From Kitasatospora aureofaciens (lineage in GTDB: Bacteria; Actinomycetota; Actinomycetes; Streptomycetales; Streptomycetaceae), in contig NZ_JAHTKP010000023.1 in the NCBI RefSeq assembly GCF_019192735.1, positions 53,636 to 117,635 on the forward strand: a DNA stretch of 64,000 bases. The letters run 5' to 3'. Both the position numbers and the translations under genes were made by a program. Positions 32,519 to 41,445 of this stretch are shown piece by piece. Position 1 is the stretch's first letter; every line of letters begins with the position of its first letter. The notes under the pieces were generated by a model that was given only the letters and a program-made list of their open reading frames with translations, made no database searches and had not been told where the DNA came from.

Positions 32519-32845
32519 ATGCCCACGACCCCGGAGTACACCCAGCGGTCACTCGCCCAGCGGCTGACCGAACACGCCCGCACCGCTTGGCCACAACTGA
32601 CGGACCTGCACATCCGCCACCGCGGGCAGTTCGCCTACGTGGAAGGCGAACTGGCCGACGGCGAACGGGTCAAACTGATGCGCCTGCGCCACAGCGGCAC
32701 CGCGAGCCGATGGGGCTTCGCCCTCTACTACGCCAGCAGCGACCGCTACGAGGACTCCCTGCTACCCACCGGCACCTTCGCCGGCACCCCCGAAGACGCC
32801 CTCGACTGCGCCTGCCAGCTCCACCTCGCCGGACCCGAACCCTGA
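32519..32845 (+). CDS. small hypothetical protein, mobile-element associated
   Basis: A 108-residue soluble protein (EYTQRSLAQRLTEHARTAWP, FAYVEGELADGERVKLMRLR, TASRWGFALYYASSDRYEDS), with the C-terminal motif P-E-D-A-L-D-C-A-C. From memory, relatives occur widely on actinobacterial plasmids and near insertion sequences; the function is unknown. I start at ATG 32519, since upstream codons belong to the IS66 remnant, although an ATG at 32510 is possible. It converges on the NRPS operon. Confidence 0.55.
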   Translation: MPTTPEYTQRSLAQRLTEHARTAWPQLTDLHIRHRGQFAYVEGELADGERVKLMRLRHSGTASRWGFALYYASSDRYEDSLLPTGTFAGTPEDALDCACQLHLAGPEP

Positions 32846-32964
32846 CCAAGCGAAAGACACACCAGCGACTCCGGAGTCAACCCCCGAAGACCTCCGGAGC
32901 CGACCACTTGGGGCGTAGCACCAGCGCCGAACCGCCCGCTCGGGCCGTCGGCCCGTTACATCGA

Positions 32965-35900
32965 TCACTGACGGACCCCGTTCCGGCTCAACTCGGCGAC
33001 CAGGCGGCGGAGTTCGGCCGCGAAGTCGGCCCCGAGAGCAGCGAGCACCGCTGGGTCCGCCTGGCCCTGCGCCGCCGAGAGAGTGGCGGTGAAGGTGCGT
33101 TCCTCCCAGACCTCCAGCATGAGTTCGCACTGCGGTCCGAGCGGCGGGCTCGGGAGGGGGGTGATCCGAAGCCCACCGGCCGCCCGGGCGGGCGCTGGGC
33201 GCTGGAAGAGGACCATGGTCTGGTAGAGCGGCATCCGACCGGCCTGCGGGCGTGGAACGAGGGTGGCGAGCTCATCGGTGGAGAGCGAGCCGTGAGCGAT
33301 GGCGTCCAGCAGGCCGTCCCGGACTGTGGAGATCAACTCGTCGGAGAGCAACCGGGCAGGTGCAGTGATCCGGATGGGCAGATTGTTGGCCAGATAGCCG
33401 ATCGTGCGGTCGAACTGCTCGCTGCGGTCCGCGACCGCCGTACCGATGACATGGTCGGCCGCACCTGTGTGCCGGGCGAGAGTACGCCACCACGCGGCGA
33501 GGAAGAGGCCGAGCAGCGGACTCCGAACCGTCGCCGCCGTCCGGCGGAGGCCCTCGACGTCGACAGCGCTGAGGTCGACCGCCGAGACGGCGGGTGGCGA
33601 ACTCCACAGGGTGCGGGCGGGCACCGGGCGACAGCCCGGTATGGACAGAGTCGGGGCCTCGGCGAGGGTTCGCTGCCAGAACGCACGCAGCCGACTGTGC
33701 TCGTCCTGCGTAGGCGGCAGGTCCGCCGGCGGCGGCCCTGCGGGAGGTGGCTGGGTGCCGGCGTAGCGGTCCAGCAGGTCACCGAGAAGCACCGCCTCCG
33801 AGTCTGCGTCATAGGCGATGTGATGGACCGCCAGCAGGAGCAGGTGCTCCTGCTCGGAGAGGCGGAGCCCGCCGGCTACAAGCAGCGGGCCCTGTTCGAC
33901 GTCGTGTACCTGTGCCGCGAGTTCCGACACGAGTTCACGCTCCAGCTGTCCGGCGTCGTGGCCGGCCGCGTCCCGCCAGTTGATCTTCGGGCCGGGAGCG
34001 CCGGAGAGCAGCTGTGGGCGTGGTCGGGCGCCCGCACGGGGGAAGACCGTCCGCAGGGCAGGATGGTCTGTGACCACCTCGCCCAGCACGCGCTCCAGCC
34101 TGCCCAGGTCCACGGTCCCGTGCAGGCGCGCGCGAGTGATCGCGACGTGGCCCGGGGCACCCGGGGCCAGCTTCTCCGCGAGCCAGAACCGGCGCTGGCC
34201 TGCGGTCAGCTCGATGGGTTCCGAGCCGGTCGGCGAAGCGGTCGCGGTGGGCACTGTGCGCTCGGTGTCCGCCCTGGTCAGGGCGAGCTGCTCCAGCGCG
34301 CCAACGAACGGTGTCCGGTAGACATCCCTGGGTTCGATCCGGGCACCCAGCAGCTTCGAGAAGCGCGCCGCGAGGCGAAGGACCTGCAGGGAGTTCGCGC
34401 CTGCCAGGAACAGATCCTGCTCGGCCGACAGCTCTGGCAGGCCCAGGAGTTCCCGGGCGGCTGCGAGCGCCGGCGTGCTCGGGCCGGTGTTCGGGCCGGT
34501 GTTCGCCGCCGTGGAGACCTCGGCGGTCCGGATGGTGAGGAGCGCGGCCAGCCGCTGCAGGTCGACCTTGCCGGTCGGGCCCAAGGGCAGGGCGGGCAGC
34601 TGCTCGACCCGGTCCGGCCGCAGCGGGGCCGGCAGGGCGGCGACGAGGTGCCGCAGCAGACCATCACGTGTCGCCGGTGCCTCGGGCGTGACGGTGTAGA
34701 AGCAGACGGCCTCCGAGACGGTGCCGCGCTCGTCCTTGAGCGGAAGCACCGCTGCGGCCGCCACTCCGGGGCAGTCCCGCACGGCCTGCTCCACCTCGGC
34801 AGGCTCGATCCGGTGCCCACGCCGCTTGAACTGGCGGTCCAGCCTGCCCAGGTAGTGCAGGAGTCCGTCATCGTCCATCCGCACCCGATCGCCGGTACGG
34901 TAGGCGCGGGCCGTGGTGCCGTCCGGCAGGGTGAGGTGGGCGAAGCGGCGCCGGTCCTCTTCCGGGCGGTTGAGGTAGCCCAGTGCGAGGCCGTCCCCAC
35001 CGATCCACAGCTCGCCATCGGTGCCTCGCGGCACCGTCCGGCCCGCCTGGTCCTGGACGAGCAGCAGAGTGTTCCGCAGCGGTCGGCCGAGCGGGATCCC
35101 GTCCCTACGGTCCAGGTCCGGCCGGACGATCGGGTGGGTGGCGGCGAAGACCATGGACTCCACCGGTCCGTAACCGTTCGTCAGTGGGGTGCCCGGGTGG
35201 GCTTCGAGGAAGCTGCGCACGTGCTCCTCGGAGAGTCGTTCGCCCCCGATCATGAGCTGGCGGAGGCCACTGAAGGCCGTCAGGTCCTCCTCCACCAGGG
35301 CATTGAACAGCGAGCTGGTCAGCCAGGCGGTGTTGACCCCCTGGCAACGAATCAGATCACGCAGCACGTTCGGAGTCAGCAGCCGTTCGGGCGTCAGTAC
35401 CAGGCTGCCGCCGTTCATCAGCGCGCCGAAGACCTCCAGCGCCGCGGCGTCCCAGTACGGCGGCGCCGTGTGCAGGAACACCGTGTCAGGGCCGAGATCG
35501 GCGAACCCGGCATCGTGGAACGTGCGGTGGAAGGCGCGGTGCGCGATGACGGCACCCTTGGGACGGCCGGTGGAGCCGGAGGTGAAGAAGACGCAGGCGG
35601 ACGAGTCCGCCGTCGCGACCGGGGGCACCACGGTCGGCCGCTCTGCGGCCGGGATCGGTGTGGGGAGTGGGAGGGTCGTCGTCCCCGGCCGTGCCCATCC
35701 CTGGCCGGCGGCGTCGAGCACCACCTGCGCACCGCAGTCGGAGAGGAGACCCGCGATGCGCTCGTCGGGCCAATCCGGGTCGACAGCGGCGAAGGCCGCG
35801 CCCGCCGCCAGGACCCCGAGCGCTGCCCAGACGAAAGCGGGGCCGGCGGTGGCGATGACGGGAACCACCACGCCGGGGCCGATCCCGTGCCGCGCCAGCA

Positions 35901-36090
35901 GCCGGTGCACCGCATCCGCGCGCGCAGCCACCTCGGCGTAGGTCACCGTGCCGTCCGCCGTCCGGATCGCAATCGCCTCGGGAGCGCAGCGGGCGTGGGC
36001 CCGGACGGCGCCGTGCACGGTGGCATCGTCCGGCACGGGCGTGTGGTGGCCGGCGGCCATCGACGGGAGAGCGGGCTGGGGTGCGGGCAT
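32965..36090 (-). CDS. NRPS module A-T-C, Val-like adenylation code
   Basis: A 1041-residue peptide synthetase, the last gene of the operon. The A domain (about residues 25-510) has A3 F-T-S-G-S-T-G-R-P-K-G, A5 N-G-Y-G-P-V-E-S, A7 Y-R-T-G-D, A8 G-R-L-D-R-Q-F-K-R-R-G-H-R-I-E and A10 G-P-T-G-K-V-D-L. The pocket residues read D-A-L-W-M-G-G-V-F-K, close to valine codes (D-A-L-W-x-G-G-T-F-K). The carrier (about 540-600) has A-G-A-N-S-L with the phosphopantetheine Ser. The C domain (about 630-1035) has V-H-H-I-A-Y-D-A. No TE or R domain follows, so the C domain either passes the acyl group to another carrier or releases it. Confidence 0.88.
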   Translation of the reverse strand: MPAPQPALPSMAAGHHTPVPDDATVHGAVRAHARCAPEAIAIRTADGTVTYAEVAARADAVHRLLARHGIGPGVVVPVIATAGPAFVWAALGVLAAGAAFAAVDPDWPDERIAGLLSDCGAQVVLDAAGQGWARPGTTTLPLPTPIPAAERPTVVPPVATADSSACVFFTSGSTGRPKGAVIAHRAFHRTFHDAGFADLGPDTVFLHTAPPYWDAAALEVFGALMNGGSLVLTPERLLTPNVLRDLIRCQGVNTAWLTSSLFNALVEEDLTAFSGLRQLMIGGERLSEEHVRSFLEAHPGTPLTNGYGPVESMVFAATHPIVRPDLDRRDGIPLGRPLRNTLLLVQDQAGRTVPRGTDGELWIGGDGLALGYLNRPEEDRRRFAHLTLPDGTTARAYRTGDRVRMDDDGLLHYLGRLDRQFKRRGHRIEPAEVEQAVRDCPGVAAAAVLPLKDERGTVSEAVCFYTVTPEAPATRDGLLRHLVAALPAPLRPDRVEQLPALPLGPTGKVDLQRLAALLTIRTAEVSTAANTGPNTGPSTPALAAARELLGLPELSAEQDLFLAGANSLQVLRLAARFSKLLGARIEPRDVYRTPFVGALEQLALTRADTERTVPTATASPTGSEPIELTAGQRRFWLAEKLAPGAPGHVAITRARLHGTVDLGRLERVLGEVVTDHPALRTVFPRAGARPRPQLLSGAPGPKINWRDAAGHDAGQLERELVSELAAQVHDVEQGPLLVAGGLRLSEQEHLLLLAVHHIAYDADSEAVLLGDLLDRYAGTQPPPAGPPPADLPPTQDEHSRLRAFWQRTLAEAPTLSIPGCRPVPARTLWSSPPAVSAVDLSAVDVEGLRRTAATVRSPLLGLFLAAWWRTLARHTGAADHVIGTAVADRSEQFDRTIGYLANNLPIRITAPARLLSDELISTVRDGLLDAIAHGSLSTDELATLVPRPQAGRMPLYQTMVLFQRPAPARAAGGLRITPLPSPPLGPQCELMLEVWEERTFTATLSAAQGQADPAVLAALGADFAAELRRLVAELSRNGVRQ

Positions 36091-36157
36091 GACGGCCTGT
36101 CCGTTCCTGGGGCTCGCGGTGAGCCGGCTTCGGGGGATGGGGCTCGGGGCTACCGGG

Positions 36158-36889
36158 CTATCGGGCTGCGGAGCGCAGCGGTGCTTCGAGTGGTGTTTCG
36201 AGAGCCGCCTCCACCGTCTCCCAGAGCAGCTCCCAGTCCTCGGTGAGGTACATGTGACCGCCCGGGATCTCGACGAAGCGGTGACCCACCGCCGTCACCT
36301 CGCCCCACTGACGGGCCTGGGCGGTGTTGACGAGCCGGTCCTCGCTGCCCAGCAGGATGGTGACGGGCACCGGCAACGGGCCTCGGAGGCTGGGCGTGTA
36401 GGCCTCGTGCAGCGCCACGTCCGCCCGGAAGACCGGCAGCAGCAGCTCCCGCAGGCCCCGGTGGCCGAACGACTCGGGGACACTGCCCATCAGCTCCGCG
36501 ACCTGCCGGACGAGTTCCTCGTCATCGGCCTGCAGGATGCCGGTCGCGATCCGGGGCACACCGGGGCCGGCGGCCCCGCTGACCACCAGGTGCTCCGGCA
36601 GCGGCCCACCGGCGGCGGCCAGCAGCTGGGCGGTCTCGTAGGCCACCACGGCGCCGAAGCTGTGGCCGAAGAAGGCGAAGGGGCCGCCGTCCGCAGCCTT
36701 GAGGACCTGCGCGGCGCAGTCCTCGGCAGCCGCCGTCAGGTCGGCGTAGAACGGCTCGGTGAAACATTCCTCCCTTCCGGCGTACTGGATCGGCTCTACT
36801 CGCAGCACCTCACCGGCGCGGCGGCGCGAGGGGCGGTAGACGCCCGCTCCCGCCCCGGCGTAGGGGAAGCAGCTGAGCGACATCGTCAT
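36158..36889 (-). CDS. type II thioesterase
   Basis: A 243-residue alpha/beta hydrolase of the GrsT/type II thioesterase family, which removes wrong or stalled acyl groups from carrier proteins. Motifs: early S-C-F-P-Y-A-G-A-G (substrate loop), nucleophile in F-F-G-H-S-F-G-A, and His in I-P-G-G-H-M-Y-L. The ATG at 36889 overlaps the stop codon of the upstream gene (ATGA). It is the only thioesterase in the operon; type II enzymes usually edit, but release by it cannot be excluded. Confidence 0.88.
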   Translation of the reverse strand: MTMSLSCFPYAGAGAGVYRPSRRRAGEVLRVEPIQYAGREECFTEPFYADLTAAAEDCAAQVLKAADGGPFAFFGHSFGAVVAYETAQLLAAAGGPLPEHLVVSGAAGPGVPRIATGILQADDEELVRQVAELMGSVPESFGHRGLRELLLPVFRADVALHEAYTPSLRGPLPVPVTILLGSEDRLVNTAQARQWGEVTAVGHRFVEIPGGHMYLTEDWELLWETVEAALETPLEAPLRSAAR

Positions 36890-38421
36890 GGCTGACCTCG
36901 TGAGGGATCGGTGGTCCTGAGGATCTCGGCAGTGTCGAGCACCGTGGTGGCGCCCTGCGGCCCGGCGTTCCCGATCACCCAGTGCAGCGCTGCGGCCGCC
37001 ACCTGTTCGACAGAGACGGCGCCGAGCCGGGCGGTAGGGCTGTTCACCAGATCGGTGTGCATCTTGGGCGGCCTCAGCAGAAGCGTGCGCACGCCGTGGC
37101 GGCGCCCGCAGTAGGCCGCGTAGGACTCCAGCGCCGCCTTGGCCGCGGCGTAGTGGCCCCAGCCGTCGGGCGGGTCGGCGACCGCGTCCGAGGAGGCGGC
37201 CAGCAGCCAGCCGTCCCGGCGCAGCAGCGGCAGGGCGGCGGTCAGCGGGTGCAGGGCCATCCCGAGGCTGCGCTGGATGAACTCCAGCGCCGGGGCCACC
37301 GAGTCGGGGTGCAGCGTGGTGTTCTGGAGCGGCGGGGCCGCCACCACCGCCACGCCGTCCAACTCGATTCCGTTGCTTTCGAGTTGGGCGATCACTCGGG
37401 CGACCTCGGCAGGGTTGGTGGCGTCGCAGCGCAGCGGCCGGATCCGGTTCGCCCCGAACTCCTGCCGCAGCGCCTGCACACGGTCCTGGCTGCGGGCGTA
37501 GAGCGTCCACACGGTGGCGCCCTGACTCGCGAACGCGCCCGCCAGGGCGGCTCCGAACCCTCGGCTGCCACCGGTCAAGAGAATCTGACGGTCAGCCAGA
37601 TTCTGACTCGGCGTCAGATGGGCGGCGACCGATACCCGGGTCGGGACGGGGACGGGAAGCCGTACGAAGGTGCGCAGTTCCAGGACCGCAGAGCCTTCCG
37701 GGCCGCTGCCGGTGGCCCGGAGGCCTACCGCACCGGTGCGTGGATCGGCCCGGGTGATCTCCATCGCGCTCTCGCGGTCCGGGGTGGGCGGCCCGTCCTG
37801 GCGGGTGAGCCGCAGTCCGGCAAAGAGCGCGTCCCGGCCGGGGGCCTGCATGCCCACCACCCAGCTGCTGCCGGCCAGCCAGAGCAGCAGCGGATCGGGT
37901 ATGCCCTGGCCGCCGAGCCGGTCGGCCAACTCCCGCAGACGCTGCGGGTCGGGGTGGTAGGCCGCCGTCCAGCGGTCCGCACCGGCGAGTTCCGGCAGGC
38001 TCCACACGCGCGGCGCCGCGTCCTCGGGGACGCCTGTCCGGACGCTGTCCGCCGACAGGCGCTGCGGCAACGGTCGGTCGCCGTCCAGGGTCAGGCCGAC
38101 CACCGCTGCGGTCTCGCCGCGGCAACTGATCCGCAGGCGCAGCCTGCCCTGCTCCGGCCCCTGCTCGGCCACCACCTGATAGGGGACGTCCGGGTACACC
38201 GGGCCGAGGAAGTCCGCGGTCAGCACCGTCAGCCGGGCCAGCCGGTCCGCCGGCACGACTGCCAGGGCGGTGAGCACGACCAGGGCGCCGTGCGCGATGG
38301 GACGGCCGTAGGGCGTACGGCGAGCGAAGTCCTCGTCGGTGTGCAGTGGGTTGACGTCTGCCGACGCCGCCGCGAAGTGCGCCACCTCCGCGGCCGGGAG
38401 CGTCACGGTGCGGGCGGTCAT
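36886..38421 (-). CDS. MaoC dehydratase-SDR reductase fusion
   Basis: A 511-residue bifunctional protein. Residues 1-130 have a hot-dog MaoC/(R)-hydratase fold with the N-P-L-H-T-D-E-D-F-A-R-R-T-P-Y-G active-site stretch (Asp/His). Residues 285-510 form an NADP-dependent SDR: L-L-T-G-G-S-R-G-F-G, a Ser in A-A-S-S-D and Y-A-A-A-K. A carrier-bound hydroxyacyl group could be dehydrated and a double bond or ketone reduced by one protein. It follows the FkbH/ACP pair with ATGA coupling, so the likely substrate is the acyl group on that ACP. The order of the two reactions is inference. Confidence 0.75.
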   Translation of the reverse strand: MTARTVTLPAAEVAHFAAASADVNPLHTDEDFARRTPYGRPIAHGALVVLTALAVVPADRLARLTVLTADFLGPVYPDVPYQVVAEQGPEQGRLRLRISCRGETAAVVGLTLDGDRPLPQRLSADSVRTGVPEDAAPRVWSLPELAGADRWTAAYHPDPQRLRELADRLGGQGIPDPLLLWLAGSSWVVGMQAPGRDALFAGLRLTRQDGPPTPDRESAMEITRADPRTGAVGLRATGSGPEGSAVLELRTFVRLPVPVPTRVSVAAHLTPSQNLADRQILLTGGSRGFGAALAGAFASQGATVWTLYARSQDRVQALRQEFGANRIRPLRCDATNPAEVARVIAQLESNGIELDGVAVVAAPPLQNTTLHPDSVAPALEFIQRSLGMALHPLTAALPLLRRDGWLLAASSDAVADPPDGWGHYAAAKAALESYAAYCGRRHGVRTLLLRPPKMHTDLVNSPTARLGAVSVEQVAAAALHWVIGNAGPQGATTVLDTAEILRTTDPSRGQP

Positions 38422-38654
38422 CCGGCGGCAGCCCGTACTGCCTCGGCAACGGTCGCCAGTGAACCACGGTGGACCAGCAGGACCTCCGGCAACGCGATGT
38501 CGAGGCGCGACTCGATCTCGTACACCAGGTGCACGTGCGTCAGCGAGGTCCACATCTCGACGTCCTCCGGGACGGTGTCCCCGCCGTTCGGCGCGGGCTC
38601 GCCCATGACGTCGGCGAAGGCCGCCAGGACGACGTCGAGCAGGGGTGCGGTCAT
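38418..38654 (-). CDS. acyl carrier protein partner of FkbH
   Basis: A 78-residue freestanding carrier protein. The phosphopantetheine site is M-W-T-S-L-T-H-V (Ser), followed by the helix E-I-E-S-R-L-D-I-A-L-P. The W-x-S-L-x-H-V pattern is typical of ACPs that receive glyceryl from FkbH-type enzymes. Start and stop both overlap neighbouring genes (ATGA), so it is made with FkbH and the MaoC-SDR protein. Confidence 0.85.
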   Translation of the reverse strand: MTAPLLDVVLAAFADVMGEPAPNGGDTVPEDVEMWTSLTHVHLVYEIESRLDIALPEVLLVHRGSLATVAEAVRAAAG

Positions 38655-40492
38655 GCTTGCTCCTCGGTGAGGTGGGGGCTGTCCGACGGACCGTCGAGGT
38701 CCAGGGGGTACATGTAGCTCCGGGCGCCGGCCGGTCCGCCCGCCGACTCGTCCACGGGCTGGAAGCCGAGCTCCGGGTAGAGTCCGGCGACCAGGGAGTT
38801 GCGGGAGGTCGGCACGTACCGTCCGACCAGTCGGTCGCAGCCGACGGCACGCGCCTCGGCTGCCGCGGCGGCCACCAGCCGCCGCTCTGCCGTCCGGCCG
38901 ATCACCCGGCAGCTGAGCAGCAGGGTGTCGATCTCGCCGGCGGCGCCGTCCAGCCGCAGCAGCACCAACCCCACCGTCCCGTGGTCGGCGAAGCGGTCGC
39001 GCAGCGAGAGCGTGAGGCACCGCCAGTCGGGGTGGCCGAGGAGTTCTGCCAGCTCATCGCGGGAGCGGCGCCGGGTGGTCAGGTTGAACTGGTTGGTCTT
39101 CTGCAGGAGCTGAGCCGCCCGGTCGAGTCCACCCGGGGTGAGCGGGCGCAGCAGCGAACGCATCTGGAGGCTGTCGAGGAAGCCCTCCAGCGAGTCGGCC
39201 GCCACCCGCAGGCCCTCGACCTTCTGGAGCGCCTGGTAGGACGCGGCCCGCGCCCGGTCGTCGGCCGTCGGCCTGCCGGTCTCCAGCGTGGGGCGGCCGG
39301 CGAGCGCGCGCACGTACTGGGACGGCTGCGCCGGTAGCGCGATGACATCCACCTCGGGGAGCTCGCCCGCCACCTGGGACCGCTCGGCAGGGTTGTCGTC
39401 CACGAAGGCCAGGCTCTCCAGGCCGAGGCCGAGCCGGCCGGCGATCTCGCGGAGCTGCTCGGACTTGGGCCGCCAGTCCGCGACCACCACTGCGAAGTCC
39501 GAAGGGCGCAGCCGCATGCCCGGGATCTCCGCCAGTGCTCGGTGCGCCAGGTCGGCGTCGTTCTTGCTCGCGACCGCGAGCACCACACCACGACGGCGCA
39601 GCCCTCCCAGATACTCCTGGAAACGCGCATGGGCCTCGCCGACCGCGCCCTGGCCGACCTGCACCCCGTCGAGGCCGTCCTCCCCCAGGACGCCGCCCCA
39701 CAGGGTGTTGTCGAGGTCGACCACCAGGCAGCGCCGGGTCAGCCCCAGGTCGGCGGCGAGCACTCCCGCGACCGTGCGGGCCAGCAGCGGCAGCGCGTCG
39801 AGCGACACCGGTTGGCGCAGCGCGTCCCAGTACCTCGGATCACGCCAGACCCGGCGCCCGACATCGGCTGCCAGCCGGTCGCAGTCGACGAAGAGCACGT
39901 CGTCACCGCCGCGTTCGAGCAGGGCGGCGTTGATCCGGCGGACCACGGCGGAGTCGCTCGACCCGACGGCGGCGCTCACGTTGCCGTACACGTCGTCGGC
40001 AGGAACGGTGAACAGGCACTGGACAACCCTGGCGCCGAGGTCCTCACGGACGCGCGTCCACAGGCCGCTCCAGCGGGCGACCGCCGCCTCGACCACCGCG
40101 TCCGGATCCGCCGCCCCGAGCTGGAGGTCCTGCTCGGTACCGGCGAGCAGCACGTAGTCCGGACGCTGGGCGCGCAGCTCGCCCGCCGGGTCCAGCAGCT
40201 CCGCTTCCACCTGTCCGTACGGAAACTGGCGGACAGTCAGATCGATGCCGACGGAGAGGGCACCGACCGGGAGGTACTCCGCAAGGAAGTCGGTCGTGTG
40301 GGTGGCCAGCACGGCAAGGGCGACCTGCCGTCTGCCGTGCCGCGCGCGTGCTCCGGGCTCCCGCCGCAGGCGTCGCGCTGCGGGCCGCCACAGCTGAGGT
40401 CGGGCCTCGCCGCGCAGCTCACCGAGCAGCTCGGGCCAGGGCAGGGCCGCAGCCGGCTGGGCGGCTGCGGGCTGGGTGCTCGCTTCTGTCAC
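38651..40492 (-). CDS. FkbH-like HAD phosphatase/glyceryltransferase
   Basis: A 613-residue FkbH-family protein of the long type. An N-terminal SGNH-like domain (about 60-240) precedes the HAD domain with D259-L-D261-N-T-L-W-G-G, A-V-A-S-K-N-D and F-V-D-D-N-P-A-E-R. A C-terminal GNAT-like domain follows (DRFADHGTVGLVLLR, ELGFQPVDES). FkbH proteins take 1,3-bisphosphoglycerate, remove phosphate and load glyceryl (in some pathways lactyl) onto an ACP. The ACP gene follows with an ATGA overlap. The methoxymalonyl partners FkbG, FkbI and FkbK are absent, so the C3 unit must have another fate. Confidence 0.9.
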   Translation of the reverse strand: MTEASTQPAAAQPAAALPWPELLGELRGEARPQLWRPAARRLRREPGARARHGRRQVALAVLATHTTDFLAEYLPVGALSVGIDLTVRQFPYGQVEAELLDPAGELRAQRPDYVLLAGTEQDLQLGAADPDAVVEAAVARWSGLWTRVREDLGARVVQCLFTVPADDVYGNVSAAVGSSDSAVVRRINAALLERGGDDVLFVDCDRLAADVGRRVWRDPRYWDALRQPVSLDALPLLARTVAGVLAADLGLTRRCLVVDLDNTLWGGVLGEDGLDGVQVGQGAVGEAHARFQEYLGGLRRRGVVLAVASKNDADLAHRALAEIPGMRLRPSDFAVVVADWRPKSEQLREIAGRLGLGLESLAFVDDNPAERSQVAGELPEVDVIALPAQPSQYVRALAGRPTLETGRPTADDRARAASYQALQKVEGLRVAADSLEGFLDSLQMRSLLRPLTPGGLDRAAQLLQKTNQFNLTTRRRSRDELAELLGHPDWRCLTLSLRDRFADHGTVGLVLLRLDGAAGEIDTLLLSCRVIGRTAERRLVAAAAAEARAVGCDRLVGRYVPTSRNSLVAGLYPELGFQPVDESAGGPAGARSYMYPLDLDGPSDSPHLTEEQA

Positions 40493-40559
40493 TGCTCCTC
40501 CTCGGATACCGGCAGTCGTGCGATCTGACCGAGCTGTCCGGCCCGGATCGGGGGTCCGC

Positions 40560-41384
40560 TCACCGCGCGGAGTACCCGGCGTCGACGGTCAGCGTCGTCC
40601 CGGTGACCCGCCGGGACTCGTCGGAGGCCAGCCAGACGGCGGCCGCTGCCACGTCTTCGGGCTCGACCAGGACGTTCATCGGCTGGTCGGCCAGGAAGGT
40701 GGTCTCGTAGTCGCTCATCGGCACGTCCAGGCAGCGGGCGACCTCGGAGAGCATCCGGCCCTCCATGCCCAGGTCGTCCCGGATGTTGCCCGGACAGAGC
40801 GCGTTGACCCGCACGCGCAGCGGCGCGTAGTCCAGGGCCGCGGCCTTGGTGAGCCCGATCAGGCCGTGCTTGGCGGCCACGTATCCGGCGAAGTGCCGGT
40901 AGCCGACCAGCCCGGCCGTCGAGGCCACGTTGATGATGCTGCCGGACCTCTGCTCCGCCAGCTGGGGAGCGAAGCACCTGATCATCCGCCAGGCGCCGGA
41001 GAGGTCGACATCTATCATGAGCTGCCATTCGCTCTCGGAGATGTCGTGCACCGGTTTGCCCGAGGGAGCGGCCAGCCCCGCGTTGTTGACCAGGACGTCC
41101 ACGCTGCCGTAGCGGTTCAGGCAGCTGTCCCGCACGCGCTCGCAGTCGGCCATGCTGCGGATGTCGGCGAGCACGGTGACCGTGCCGGCACCGTACTGCC
41201 GACAGAGCTCGGCCGTGTGCTCCAACTGGCTCTCGGTGCCCAGCGGGTAGGGCACTCCGACCAGGTCGGCGCCCAGATCGGTGAGGACCAGGTCGGCGCC
41301 TTCCCGGGCGAAGGCCACCGCACAGGCCCGGCCGGCCCCTCGGGCCGCGCCGGTGATCACCGCGACCTTGTTCTCCAGGCGCAT
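40560..41384 (-). CDS. SDR family oxidoreductase
   Basis: A classical short-chain dehydrogenase of about 274 residues. The cofactor motif T-G-A-A-R-G-A-G comes first, then N-N-A-G, Ser in N-V-A-S-T-A-G and Y-V-A-A-K; an acidic residue after strand 2 (L-T-D-L) favours NAD. It probably reduces a ketone or oxidises an alcohol on the pathway. I place the start at ATG 41384 (M-R-L-E-N-K). In-frame GTG codons at 41396, 41408, 41423 and 41438 extend it through a 15-bp tandem repeat; GTG 41438 overlaps the upstream stop as GTGA, the style used across this operon. The true start is therefore uncertain. Confidence 0.8.
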   Translation of the reverse strand: MRLENKVAVITGAARGAGRACAVAFAREGADLVLTDLGADLVGVPYPLGTESQLEHTAELCRQYGAGTVTVLADIRSMADCERVRDSCLNRYGSVDVLVNNAGLAAPSGKPVHDISESEWQLMIDVDLSGAWRMIRCFAPQLAEQRSGSIINVASTAGLVGYRHFAGYVAAKHGLIGLTKAAALDYAPLRVRVNALCPGNIRDDLGMEGRMLSEVARCLDVPMSDYETTFLADQPMNVLVEPEDVAAAAVWLASDESRRVTGTTLTVDAGYSAR

Positions 41385-41400
41385 GCTCGCGTTCACTTCC

Positions 41401-41445
41401 TTCGTCACAGCAAACTTCGTCACAGCAGAGTTCGTCACAGCAGAC
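41401..41445. repeat. three tandem 15-bp repeats at a gene junction
   Basis: TTCGTCACAGCAAAC, TTCGTCACAGCAGAG and TTCGTCACAGCAGAC are consecutive. On the coding (minus) strand each unit contains CTGTGACGAA, that is an overlapping GTG start and TGA stop. The BtrH-like gene stops in the first unit read, and the SDR frame stays open through all three. Confidence 0.9.

Noticed and set aside
32587..36246. Plus-strand frame of 1219 codons antisense to the A-T-C synthetase
   Set aside because: It has no recognisable domains and Arg/Gly/Asp-biased composition typical of an antisense frame in GC-rich DNA; the minus strand carries complete A, T and C motifs.
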